A DNA stretch of 64,000 nucleotides from Effrenium voratum (GCA_963377175.1 CAUJNA010000846.1:935104-999103), one strand, 5' to 3'; counted from the first letter of the stretch, positions 52,393 to 61,490 are shown. Notes: generated by a model from the letters alone, not told the origin. Numbers and translations: made by a program.

Positions 52393-52644
52393 TCATTTTT
52401 CAGGGGTAGAAACTAGGATCAAATTATTGCCTTTGTATTTTCTGTTGTAGTCATTTTTAGGAGGTTGATTTACTGTTCCTTCCTCTTCCTTTTTTCTATG
52501 ATACCTTTGTCGGTCAAGTGCCCTTTTTCTTTCAAGAAATTCAGGGTCTTCTACCTTTTTCTTCTTATAATATAATCTGGTGAATAAAGCCATCTGTTCC
52601 TTAATCTCATCAATTGTCAAGTCATCAATATTTTTAGTGCTCAT
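52393..52644 (-). CDS. Small basic PLV protein
   Basis: 83 residues with DLTIDEIKEQMALFTRLYYK and a basic RKRALDRQRYHRKKEEE segment, suggesting a helical nucleic-acid-binding protein. It is the only minus-strand gene in the right arm, convergent with the 315-residue gene. Confidence 0.45.
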   Translation of the reverse strand: MSTKNIDDLTIDEIKEQMALFTRLYYKKKKVEDPEFLERKRALDRQRYHRKKEEEGTVNQPPKNDYNRKYKGNNLILVSTPEK

Positions 52645-52788
52645 TTTTATCTTAATATATTATGGTAGTATTTCTTTAAGTATATTAAGGCAAAATATGA
52701 ATTAATATAAATTCAATAAGGCGAATAAAAGAGTAATACGAAAGACACTTAAGGACATATTAACTATTATTAATATATAGACTAATTT

Positions 52789-55212
52789 ATGACAAAAAAA
52801 CGTATAGATACAAACATTCAAGACCTAAAAAACACAAGAGACAGGAAAAGGGGCAGTATTACCGCTCAAACCCTACAGAAAGTCAATACCATCATTGATT
52901 TTTATGAAGACCGCAAAATTGTTCAATTTGACACGGCAAACAAATTAATCAATGGCATCATTGCAACAAACGACAAGGAATTGAAGAAAGGACTGAAGCA
53001 ATATGAAAAGGCAGTTGCCAAATACCAAAACATAGCACCCATAGGCGAGAGAATGAAACCAACAACTGAAAAGGCAGTCAGAGGCAAGAAACTAGCAACA
53101 ATCAGGAGAAGAATTAATGAAAAAACACCCTTACGAAGAATTCAAAGGATGTATAGAGACAACATAACGAAGGACAGAAAAACGATTGTTATTAAATATA
53201 TTCTTTTTACTAAAGACGAAGGACGCGCTACAAAATCCGGTTTTTTTACATTGAATGGTATTAAATACTACCCGTTGCTATATCCTAACGTTAAAAGGGC
53301 AGGCAACGTAAAAGCACAGTGGGAGTTTATTACTAATGCTGTTAATGTTAAAATTACAAAGCATTTTGATAAACATAAGTTTCATAAACTGGTGGCAGTG
53401 ATGAGAAGCGACCCAGCGTTTAAGAGTTTTACAGATGGCGAGGTTTATAACTACCTTGATTGCATCAAAATAGAAAGCGCCGACTTAGTTGATGAGGACG
53501 CAGTAGATTATGATATTTTTGATGATGAACTCACCGACGCTAAACATAACATAAGTATTCATCATAGATACATTCAAACCGAATTGAACCCTGACTGCTT
53601 AACATTGAAGGAAGCAATACAAAAAGGTGAGCATATTGAAAATGAGTGCTGGATTAATACGTTGATGGAACACTACGCGGACACGCTGATGAGGCACAAA
53701 AGAACCAAAAAGAAGAATTTAACCAGAGAGAGGATATTAGAAATCATCAACAAAAGCGATGAAAATTTCAAAAAGCACGGTGCTTCAATCATGCAAATGG
53801 ATGCTGTGTTTAAACAGTTTGACATCAAAGCAAGAATTTATGACATTGACAGCAAATTGATTTACAAGCATGATCCAAAAGACTTCTACAGCAAAAAAAT
53901 GATTACTTTTAACGGTTTAGTAAAGAACAGTCATATTTACACATTGAACCACGACATGAAAAGTCTTAAAGCAACCCCTAATGTAGAAGACGTCCATAAA
54001 CTTAAAATCCATAGCAATTATTACATCAGTAGCAGGGAGACACCCATCAAATATAAGATGATTGAACATTTGGACGACATATTAAAACTCAATGAGGAAG
54101 ATGAATACAAGTTGATATTGAAAGACAATGATTTAGACAAGGCAGTTTTTGAACTCAAGCAGATAGGATATGAACCACAAATAGGATACACTGCAGGTAG
54201 GACAACTGAAGTCAAAATGGATTTTACGCATCAAATAGGAAAGAAGCAAAAGAAAGTTTATTATTCAATAGTAAACCAGAATTTTGACAGAGACAGAATT
54301 GATGAGGACATCGCAGTTGACGAAGAAGAAGTATATAATAACATCAGTGAAGAAATGTTTAAATTTAACAGAAAATTGTTGTGCGAAAACTACAAGAGTT
54401 ATTATAATGAAGTTGATGTCCAGATTTTGGATGAATGCAGAACAATCGTAGCACACGGCATGATGAGAAGCAATGTAGGCAAGGAAGTAGAAGTCGCGAA
54501 TGCTCGCGAGGCTCTGGCGAGCGTCAATGAAAGATGTAGCATTGACACATGTAAAGCATTTACACATCAAGGAAGCAAGATTAATTATATCCCGCTTTTT
54601 AAAGAGTTTGATGTGTGGAAACCTTACGAGCACACTTGCGATTTCAACAGATTTAACAATTACACACTGTATTATGTTCAAGCAAATCAGGGCAACATCT
54701 TTTTTAACAAAAAAATTATTCTGGTGTATGGTAAATACTTAAAAGAATTGGTTAAACGACGCGTTGTGATGAAAATACTATATTATAAAACACCGTCGCA
54801 AGTGTTGAAGGTAAAATACAAGAAAGCGATAAGCGAATTGTTTACATCAAACATCAGTCCTGACGAGGAGCAAAACAACAAAATCAAGAAGACAATAGCA
54901 AATATTACTTTTGGACTAATGGAAAAATCATATAACAGAAAGTCAGTGAGTAGGATCTTTGACAATGTAGGACATGCTTTACATCATCAAAGAACCCATG
55001 GAGGCAGACTGTATGTTTTGGATGATGAAGAATATGAGTGTTTTAATAAATGGCAACTATTAAACGATGATGAGTGGAGTATTGAACTCTCCGAAGATGA
55101 GAGACCATACTTCCAACATGTAAATGGTAGTATGACATTTCCTGAATTTGGTATCGATTGCAAAGTTGAAGACGGCAAGACTTATTACAGCGAACGGGGT
55201 GGAGAAATATAG
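52789..55212 (+). CDS. Family B DNA polymerase of the PLV (N-terminal and palm region)
   Basis: 807 residues. The middle has ENECWINTLMEHYADTLM and VKNSHIYTLNHDMKSL, typical of PLV-type polymerases. Motif A is SIDTCKAFT, just after a palindromic insert encoding ANAREALAS; motif B is KKTIANITFGLMEKS. Motif C is missing here and lies in the next ORF as VKTDAF. The frame ends at GERGGEI-like sequence and must step +1 near 55192 (CGGGG) to continue. Protein-primed synthesis on terminal repeats is expected from the family. Polymerase plus helicase ORFs together make about 1390 residues. Confidence 0.82.
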   Translation: MTKKRIDTNIQDLKNTRDRKRGSITAQTLQKVNTIIDFYEDRKIVQFDTANKLINGIIATNDKELKKGLKQYEKAVAKYQNIAPIGERMKPTTEKAVRGKKLATIRRRINEKTPLRRIQRMYRDNITKDRKTIVIKYILFTKDEGRATKSGFFTLNGIKYYPLLYPNVKRAGNVKAQWEFITNAVNVKITKHFDKHKFHKLVAVMRSDPAFKSFTDGEVYNYLDCIKIESADLVDEDAVDYDIFDDELTDAKHNISIHHRYIQTELNPDCLTLKEAIQKGEHIENECWINTLMEHYADTLMRHKRTKKKNLTRERILEIINKSDENFKKHGASIMQMDAVFKQFDIKARIYDIDSKLIYKHDPKDFYSKKMITFNGLVKNSHIYTLNHDMKSLKATPNVEDVHKLKIHSNYYISSRETPIKYKMIEHLDDILKLNEEDEYKLILKDNDLDKAVFELKQIGYEPQIGYTAGRTTEVKMDFTHQIGKKQKKVYYSIVNQNFDRDRIDEDIAVDEEEVYNNISEEMFKFNRKLLCENYKSYYNEVDVQILDECRTIVAHGMMRSNVGKEVEVANAREALASVNERCSIDTCKAFTHQGSKINYIPLFKEFDVWKPYEHTCDFNRFNNYTLYYVQANQGNIFFNKKIILVYGKYLKELVKRRVVMKILYYKTPSQVLKVKYKKAISELFTSNISPDEEQNNKIKKTIANITFGLMEKSYNRKSVSRIFDNVGHALHHQRTHGGRLYVLDDEEYECFNKWQLLNDDEWSIELSEDERPYFQHVNGSMTFPEFGIDCKVEDGKTYYSERGGEI
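54493..54525. repeat. GC-rich palindromic unit, copy 4 (in frame inside PolB)
   Basis: GTCGCGAATGCTCGCGAGGC followed by TCTGGCGAGCGTC; 33 nt, frame-neutral, eight codons before the motif A aspartate region. Confidence 0.8.
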
Positions 55213-56965
55213 GGAAACTGAAAAGATAAGTAAGACTGCCAAATATTATGTTGTTTGTCTTACCGACCAAAGAAAACTAATGAACGGATTTAGACCGATT
55301 AAAGAACTCCTACTTCAGGGTCATAATTTTGCAATGTATGAAGCATACGAAAAACTTAAAGCAAATAGTATTAAAGTTTATGCGGTGAAAACCGATGCCT
55401 TTCATATTGCAAAGAAAGATGTAAGGAAGGCAAAGAAGTTGTTAGATTTTCATAATGATATTGGAGGTTGGAGAGTAGAAAATAATAAAGTCTATGAACT
55501 GGAAACTGATTACAATTGGAAATTTAATGAGTTAGTAAAAATACCAACTTTTCAGAATGAAACAATACCGATTGAAGATGAGTGGGATGTTGAAAGCATC
55601 TGTAATAGGATTATTGAAAAAAGAAGAGTTATGATTAGAGCAACATTTGCTGGGAGCGGTAAAAGTTTTATAGGCAAGTATATGGAAAATTTAGGATACA
55701 ATACACTTTTTGTAGTGCCTCAAAATATGTTAAAACAAGAGATTGAATGCGAAGCGGTGACAGTAAATACATTCTTTAGCATTCCAGTTGATAAAGGGGA
55801 TGACCTACCAAAGTTTGATTATTCAGATGTTGATTGTATAGTGTTTGATGAGATTTATATGTCCAGTCCTTACATATTGAACAAAATAAGGGTGTTTGCA
55901 AATAACAATCCTGACATCGTAATTATAGGTGCCGGTGATGTCAAGCAACTGCCACCGATTGAACCTTTCACTAATACTCAAAATGCAGGCGAATACATTG
56001 ACAAATGTATTGACATTATTTTTGAATATAATATATTTTTAAAGATATGTAAGCGAGTAGGTGGTAAGGATACAGAAGAAGGAGAAAGAAACAGAAAGAA
56101 ACTGAATGAAATCTATGATGACTTTTGGATTAAAAAGATGGCAGTTGAAGAATGGATAGTTAAGCATTTCAAATTTACTAAAGATGTTATGAATAGTGAA
56201 AACAACATAGCATATACAAATATTAGATGTGAGGCAGTATCCAATGAGATTAGAAAAAGATTAGGTAAAACATGCAAATATGAAATTGGAGAAATCTTAA
56301 TATGCAGACTTTACAAAAAGGACAAGGAAGGAAAACTGAATGTTAATATTAGGTGGAAGGTTGTTAATAACGAAGGATACAAGATAACAATACAAGATAT
56401 TAAGGATGCAGAGAACATTAGAACACTTGACATTGATATTGTAGATAAGCATTTTAGATATGCCTACTGTGCTACCACTCATAGCAGACAGGGGACATCA
56501 ATCAGTGATAATATGACCATTCACGAATGGAACAAAGATTATTTAGTTTGTAGGGAATGGTTGTGGACGAGTATCACACGAGCGAGGGATTTTAACAATG
56601 TCTATTTTTACAAGAACAAAGAGGGAGATGAAGATATGTTTAAGAGTTTGGTAATCAACTATTTTAAAAACAAAGTTGAAGGATATAAACAGCAAGATAG
56701 AGTAGCAAAAAGAGAAATAGACGAACAGCAATACATTGACGAAAACTGGTGCTTAAAATACTTCAAATCCTGTTGCCAAAACTGCGGAATTAAATTTAAT
56801 CTAGATACAAGAGGAGGAAAATTAAGTTCTAACTTCACTGCTCAACGTTGTGATAATGAGTTATGCCACACAGTTGAAAACTGCACCGCCTTTTGTCTAT
56901 TGCAATTGCAGCGCGTCATGAATAATTTTGAAAATGAGTTTTTCAAAATTATTTTATTAAATTAA
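55148..56965 (+). CDS. PolB C-terminal segment fused to SF1 helicase
   Basis: 605 residues in the +1 frame relative to the PolB ORF. The first ~130 residues are polymerase: LMNGFRPIKELLLQGHNFAM and motif C VYAVKTDAFHI. A superfamily 1 helicase follows: Walker A FAGSGKSFIG, Walker B DCIVFDEIYM, motif III GAGDVKQLPPI, and late motifs CATTHSRQGTSI and WTSITRARDF. The C-terminus has a Cys-rich domain (CCQNCGIKF, SSNFTAQRCDNELCHTVENC). The ATG at 55148 lies within the overlap and is probably not the natural start; the two ORFs look like one polymerase-helicase gene. Confidence 0.82.
   Translation: MVSIAKLKTARLITANGVEKYRETEKISKTAKYYVVCLTDQRKLMNGFRPIKELLLQGHNFAMYEAYEKLKANSIKVYAVKTDAFHIAKKDVRKAKKLLDFHNDIGGWRVENNKVYELETDYNWKFNELVKIPTFQNETIPIEDEWDVESICNRIIEKRRVMIRATFAGSGKSFIGKYMENLGYNTLFVVPQNMLKQEIECEAVTVNTFFSIPVDKGDDLPKFDYSDVDCIVFDEIYMSSPYILNKIRVFANNNPDIVIIGAGDVKQLPPIEPFTNTQNAGEYIDKCIDIIFEYNIFLKICKRVGGKDTEEGERNRKKLNEIYDDFWIKKMAVEEWIVKHFKFTKDVMNSENNIAYTNIRCEAVSNEIRKRLGKTCKYEIGEILICRLYKKDKEGKLNVNIRWKVVNNEGYKITIQDIKDAENIRTLDIDIVDKHFRYAYCATTHSRQGTSISDNMTIHEWNKDYLVCREWLWTSITRARDFNNVYFYKNKEGDEDMFKSLVINYFKNKVEGYKQQDRVAKREIDEQQYIDENWCLKYFKSCCQNCGIKFNLDTRGGKLSSNFTAQRCDNELCHTVENCTAFCLLQLQRVMNNFENEFFKIILLN
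55188..55200 (+). other. Frame-change site between PolB and helicase ORFs
   Basis: The frames must meet around AACGGGGTGG; a +1 step here joins TYYSER with the VEKYRETEKI frame. Exact point uncertain by a few codons. Confidence 0.5.
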
Positions 56966-56968
56966 TTA

Positions 56969-57886
56969 ATGAGTTCAACACAAGAAATTATTAAGAGTGT
57001 ATATTATGATAGAAGCGGTTATGGTTCAAAACAAACAACCCTCAAGGATGCTAAGCAAAAAGATAGTAGTATTACAATAAACGATATTAATGAATTCTTT
57101 AGTAAGAATGTAGAAGAAAAAAGAAAGATGAGAGGTGAAAATAGTTTTATTGCTCCGCATAGTTTCTGGGAATTTCAAGTTGATATGTTTTTCATTTCTA
57201 AAAATGATTTGGAAAATCAAACATTTAGAATTGGAATGATATGCATTGATATTTTTAGCAAATATATGCATATCGTGCCAATTAAATCCAAGACACCGCC
57301 AGACATTTTAGCAGGAATGATGGAGAATATCAATAAGATGGGTGGCAAACCGAAATTAATTTATACCGACGAGGAAGGCAGTTTTTTTAATCAATCAGTA
57401 TTAGATTATTTGAAGGAGGAGAAAATTGAATTACATAGAACTAGAGGTCATCCAGCATTTGCGGAGCGTGGAATTCAGACTTTTAAAGATCAACTGTTTA
57501 AACGAGTTGAAGCGGACAAGAAAAATGGAAAGCATAATATCCAATGGACGGATTATATTTTTGAAATATTATTAACTTACAATAATAAGATGGTGCATTC
57601 TGCCACCCGCTTTGTTCCAGCACAGGCAAGATTAAAAAAGAATGAATTTGAGGTAAAAATGAATATTACAATGCAAGCAAGAAATACTAGAAAATACCCT
57701 GAGTTGTCAGTGGGTAGTAATGTAAAAATAATGAGGAAGAAAGGCATAAGCGAAAAGGCACATACCAGTCATTGGTTAAAAGAAGTATTTAAAGTAAAAT
57801 CAATTGATAGTAAATTAGGGCAATCTTACTTTCATTTGGAAGGAAAAACTAGTCCTTATTTGAGACACGAATTATTGAAAGTTTAA
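56969..57886 (+). CDS. rve-family (retroviral-type) integrase
   Basis: 305 residues, start three bases after the helicase stop. Catalytic DDE triad: Asp72 in FQVDMFF, Asp134 in IYTDEEGSFF, Glu166 in HPAFAERGIQTFK. RTRGHP and FVPAQARLKK flank it. The C-terminal WLKEVFKVKSIDS...LRHELLKV resembles the SH3-like/chromo-like tail of Maverick and PLV integrases. It would cut and join the viral ends, giving the 5- to 6-bp duplication seen here. Frame intact. Confidence 0.9.
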   Translation: MSSTQEIIKSVYYDRSGYGSKQTTLKDAKQKDSSITINDINEFFSKNVEEKRKMRGENSFIAPHSFWEFQVDMFFISKNDLENQTFRIGMICIDIFSKYMHIVPIKSKTPPDILAGMMENINKMGGKPKLIYTDEEGSFFNQSVLDYLKEEKIELHRTRGHPAFAERGIQTFKDQLFKRVEADKKNGKHNIQWTDYIFEILLTYNNKMVHSATRFVPAQARLKKNEFEVKMNITMQARNTRKYPELSVGSNVKIMRKKGISEKAHTSHWLKEVFKVKSIDSKLGQSYFHLEGKTSPYLRHELLKV

Positions 57887-57935
57887 TATTAAACGAAATA
57901 CAGTTAAAGAAAAAACGCCTTATAATATTAGTGAA

Positions 57936-58583
57936 ATGTTGTTTAACTATAACAAGTGCGAATGCTGTAAATGCAAAATGAATGATTTGAGTTTAACCTT
58001 GCATCATATACTACCAGCAAATGTATGTAATAAAATAAGTGAATATAATGTATACTGCAATCAATGCTGTATAACAAGAGACCTTGAAAAGTTTTTTGTT
58101 GAAGAACATAAGGATAAGGGATATACAAAGTTTCAATTACAGCTAAAATTCTTTATGCGACACCAAGCAAGATTTCCTATACACTTTTACCAGAAGATTT
58201 CCAGAAAGTCATATGACAATGAAATTGATGAATTCTTTAGTAATATAGATTTAATTAGGAGGTTTGGAGGAATAAACGCAATTAAACCATACAAAGCATT
58301 TGTCAAAAAATACCGTTATTTGTTTGAATGGATTGACTGGCACTTATTAGACAAAGATAAAATAAGCGAAGTCTTGAACGAATTTAGAGCAACTAAATAT
58401 AGTATATGGTATTACTACAACACTAAATATAAAGTATGTCTATTGTTGTATTTATTCTTTTGGGAATATATTTATTCAATAATAGGAAAAGACAATATCA
58501 AATATATATACATTGGTGATATAGACAAATATGTAGATTACATATTTGAAGACATATTGCCTGACCATTATTTTAATCCATAA
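57936..58583 (+). CDS. Cys-rich F-box-like family protein
   Basis: 215 residues. Begins MLFNYNKCECCKCKMNDLSL, then ILPANVCNKISEYNVYCNQC, a version of the LP-x-x-I-x-x-x-I-x-x-Y plus C-x-x-C pattern found in three other PLV genes. The rest is aromatic and helical. Preceded by AAAGAAAAAACGCCTTATAA, a sequence repeated before the 59.37-kb gene. Ends at the hairpin at 58578. Function unknown; host-interaction role is inference. Confidence 0.5.
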   Translation: MLFNYNKCECCKCKMNDLSLTLHHILPANVCNKISEYNVYCNQCCITRDLEKFFVEEHKDKGYTKFQLQLKFFMRHQARFPIHFYQKISRKSYDNEIDEFFSNIDLIRRFGGINAIKPYKAFVKKYRYLFEWIDWHLLDKDKISEVLNEFRATKYSIWYYYNTKYKVCLLLYLFFWEYIYSIIGKDNIKYIYIGDIDKYVDYIFEDILPDHYFNP

Positions 58584-58615
58584 ACCTTACAATAAAAAAC
58601 ATTGTAAGATTTATG
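58578..58615. repeat. Hairpin, copy 3
   Basis: CCATAAACCTTACAAT / ATTGTAAGATTTATG around an A-rich loop. It overlaps the end of the 215-residue gene; could serve as transcription end signal. Confidence 0.7.
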
Positions 58616-58662
58616 ATTTCAAAATGACTTGAAGAAATAATAACTTAATATATTATAGCGGA

Positions 58663-59248
58663 ATGAGTGATACAGTCGGTATCAATGCTAAACATATATT
58701 GAAAAACAAGTTTATGAGTTATAAATGTAAAGACTGTGAAATGCTCAAATTACCAATTGAACGGGGTTTTGCAAATGGTGTTTGTAATAATATTTGTCAA
58801 TATATAATATGCAATAATTGCAATAGAATTATAAAAAAAAATTGATGATATGAATAACAAGGATATTGATATTATAAATAATGAAACTATTGATGATGAT
58901 TTAGAAATATTTGTATTTATTGAAATGAATAATGTCTTAACTATAGAAGGATTTGATAATTTATTAGAATGTAACGACGAAGGATATAATAATGATTTTA
59001 TTTTTAAGTATTATAGTATTGTAAAACAATTATACAATATGTCTTTTAATATTAAACGTTTAAAATATGTTGTATTGTTTGATTTTTTAAATGAGTTTTT
59101 AAACGATGAGTATAAAACTCACGAACTTAGATATACAATAAAACGTGCGATTGGAATAATGGGAATGTTTAGAAAACAAATAAAAAATAATTTTTATAAT
59201 GAAACAACATGTGACAAAATAATAGAAAGAATTAAATTAATAATTTAG
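58663..59248 (+). pseudogene. F-box-like family gene, split at an A-run
   Basis: The first frame (58663-58845, 60 residues) has CKDCEMLKLPIERGFANGVC and CQYIICNNCNRI, related to the 57.9-kb protein. The second (58850-59248, 132 residues) is open upstream through the A9 run at about 58836, so a +1 step there would give one ~194-residue protein. The second ATG at 58850 could also start independently. No function assigned. Confidence 0.4.
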
Positions 59249-59371
59249 TTTTAGGCGAAATAGTCCTAAAGAAAAAACACCTTATATTAATAGTGAAGAA
59301 CTGAACGGTATTGAAATCAATAAGATATTAATAAGAAATGCTATGACTGCTGCCACTTTAAAAAAGAAAAT

Positions 59372-59827
59372 ATGGAAATGTATAAATTAAATTTACCTAA
59401 TGGAATAATAAATAATATTATTGATTATGCTTTGGGTGAAGAAGATTTATGTGAAAATTGTAAAACCTGGAGAGATAACCAAGCTATAATCAAATGTTTG
59501 TTGAGATTAAAAGGAAGACATAATAGAAATGTAGAAGATGACATTTTGATATTTTTGACTGTAAATAAATTACCACCTTACGTTTATGTTAAACAGTTTC
59601 TTAAAATCAGTAATAAAAAATATGAAATGATTTATGATATATTAAGGATGTTGTGTCATAGTCAAAAGAAAGGAGATGATATTAAAGAATATATCAAATT
59701 TTATATTGAAATTTATAAAAAGTTTAATGTTAAAAACACAGTGAGAGATATTAATATTAGTTTTAAAATGATGTATGAAATAAATGAGATGTGTCAATTA
59801 AATTATTATCCTGAACTTAAATTATAA
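59372..59827 (+). CDS. F-box-like family protein
   Basis: 151 residues: LNLPNGIINNIIDYALGEED then CENCKTW, the LP-x-x-I...Y...C-x-x-C pattern of this family, followed by helices. Start preceded by the repeated AAAGAAAAAACACCTTATA region (59270-59300). It is the last gene before the right terminus. Confidence 0.5.
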   Translation: MEMYKLNLPNGIINNIIDYALGEEDLCENCKTWRDNQAIIKCLLRLKGRHNRNVEDDILIFLTVNKLPPYVYVKQFLKISNKKYEMIYDILRMLCHSQKKGDDIKEYIKFYIEIYKKFNVKNTVRDINISFKMMYEINEMCQLNYYPELKL

Positions 59828-59833
59828 ATTACA

Positions 59834-59872
59834 CCATAAACCTTACAATAAAAAAACATTGTAAGATTTATG
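59834..59872. repeat. Hairpin, copy 4
   Basis: CCATAAACCTTACAATA / ATTGTAAGATTTATG, nearly identical to copy 3 and to the complement of copy 2. Confidence 0.75.
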
Positions 59873-59960
59873 ATTTGGATTTATGGGGATTTTGGGATTT
59901 GGGATTTTGGGAAAATGTATTTTGGGAATTTGGGATTTTGGAAAAATATATTTTGGGAAT
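59873..59960. repeat. Inner subterminal repeat, right end
   Basis: GGGATTTTGGGAATTTGGGA-type short repeats matching the complement of 37683-37748. Confidence 0.75.
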
Positions 59961-60091
59961 TTAGAAAAATATTTACAAAATTTATGTATCAAATCTTGAG
60001 TTGAGGTTCTGTTATGAATTGATGAAAACATATTATGTGAATTGGTCGGTTGAGGGGATTTTATCCAACTGGGGGGTCCTCTTGGGTAGGT
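59941..60091. repeat. Right terminal inverted repeat of the PLV
   Basis: Ends GGGGGTCCTCTTGGGTAGGT, the complement of the left end, with about two to six mismatches over 150 bp. Confidence 0.92.
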
Positions 60092-60096
60092 GTTAG
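60092..60096. other. Target-site duplication, right copy (GTTAG)
   Basis: GTTAG directly after the right terminal repeat, matching 36940-36944. Confidence 0.85.
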
Positions 60097-61002
60097 AGGG
60101 GTGTGGCTTAACATAGGGGACCCCCCCAAGAAAGTGGTTTTCCTTTCGGTTTCCCGCCAAAAGCAAAAGCAACATGGTACCCTCGAGCAAAGACACACGG
60201 ATAGCAGAGATGGCTGGCTTGAGAATCTTGCCAGACGCGTCTCTGAACTCGTGCCTTGGGCAGGTCGAACTCCACTTGAGTTGCCTGCCATCGCTGTCCG
60301 GCTGCGCAGCCGTGTCTAATTTCCCTCAGGGGTTCACCATCTCTAGTAACCCCAGGCAAGGTTTCATGGCCTTTGCTATGGGTGTGACTTTTCAACAAAG
60401 CCAAACAAAAAGTGTCCTTAGGACTTTGATTGAGGGCGTCCATTGGGATGTATAGTGCTGATGACAAATGGCATGTTTTCTCTTGTGACTATGATTGTGA
60501 TGAGGCGATGAGACTCTTGTCCTCTGAAACCAGAAGAAACCCGGTCCAGACCGACTTTTTTGGACTTCTCTGGCCGCCCCTAAAGGTTCCTTTTGGGGCC
60601 GTCCCCATTAGAAGGGCGTTCCTTTGAAAAGTGAGTCCCATTATCTTCTTAGTATTCGGAGAAAACCCTCTCTTCCCCTGAAATTTGGTGATGGATTCCT
60701 GTCATGAACTTGTCACCATCCCGGATCAACATGAGAGTGGTTTGGATTCATGTCTCATATTTGTCTTCAGACAACACCAGGAGCCCAAATTGGTTTCGGA
60801 GGCGGTTTCGGGCAGCGACAGGTGTCCTTGCCTGAAGTTGTGACCATCGACCAGATTCCCTTCACAGAATTCACCCGAAGCTTCCTTCAGTTCCACACCT
60901 AGCTGGGCGTCTCAACCCACTCGAACGGGTGTGTTTTGGCTTCCTTTAAATGGGCAGCCTCAAAAGAGGACACACCCAAATACCGCAAAGGCCGGATCAC
61001 TG

Positions 61003-61132
61003 CTTGGGTGTTCGGCCAAGTTAGTAAGTGGTTCGCCACCTGGGTTATAACCCACAAATGAACCCCACTACAAGTGGCTTCGAACCCAGGTGGCGTTCTC
61101 CACTGACTATCTTGGCGAATCGAACACCCAAG
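61003..61132. mobile_element. MITE-like family G
   Basis: Ends CTTGGGTGTTCGGCCAAGTT and TTGGCGAATCGAACACCCAAG; inside them GTGGTTCGCCACCTGGGTT and AACCCAGGTGGCG pair again. Single ends occur at 18.95 and 10.29 kb. Confidence 0.7.
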
Positions 61133-61317
61133 TAAAATGGGGCGGCTATTCCGCTTTGTGGGTGCAAGGGAAGACGCAAATAATTATGGGGAAAGGTCCC
61201 TTATCAAGAGTAACTGGGCCGGATCACTGGGCCGGATTGTCCCCTGAGCTTATAGCCCCTTTCATTTTTCACGAAACGGGTCCCGCCTCGGACCGGCACG
61301 TGACGTCGTCCCCGCGC

Positions 61318-61353
61318 TCCTCGGCGCTCGCTCGCTCGCTCGCTCGCTCGCTC
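61318..61353. repeat. (CTCG)n microsatellite
   Basis: About eight CTCG/GCTC units. Confidence 0.9.
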
Positions 61354-61397
61354 GCGTCTTTGCGGCCGGTGTATACGGAGCACGCGTCGTATGCATG

Positions 61398-61490
61398 TTG
61401 TGTGTGTGTGTGTGTATCGGTTTCGGGAACAACGCAACAAGGCCAAAGGCGAAGGGCGGAATTCCGGGTGTTGTGTGTGTGTGTGTGTCG
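61398..61490. repeat. Two (TG)n runs in a ~80-bp duplication
   Basis: TGTTGTGTGTGTGTGTG and a second run 60 bp later, each followed by TCGGTTT. Confidence 0.8.

Larger units (their letters stand above)
36945..60091. mobile_element. Endogenous Polinton-like virus (PLV), apparently full length
   Basis: A 23.1-kb AT-rich block in much more GC-rich DNA, bounded by matching inverted ends (36945-37095 and 59941-60091) and by a GTTAG direct repeat just outside both ends (36940-36944 and 60092-60096). It encodes an A32-type packaging ATPase, double-jelly-roll capsid protein, penton-like protein, PolB, SF1 helicase and an rve integrase, the hallmark set of Polinton-like viruses. No adenoviral-type protease was found, which favours PLV over classical Maverick/Polinton. 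Several genes carry single frame breaks, so activity is uncertain. Confidence 0.92.

Noticed and set aside
54265..54681. 138-residue minus-strand ORF within PolB
   Set aside because: Shadow of the polymerase gene.
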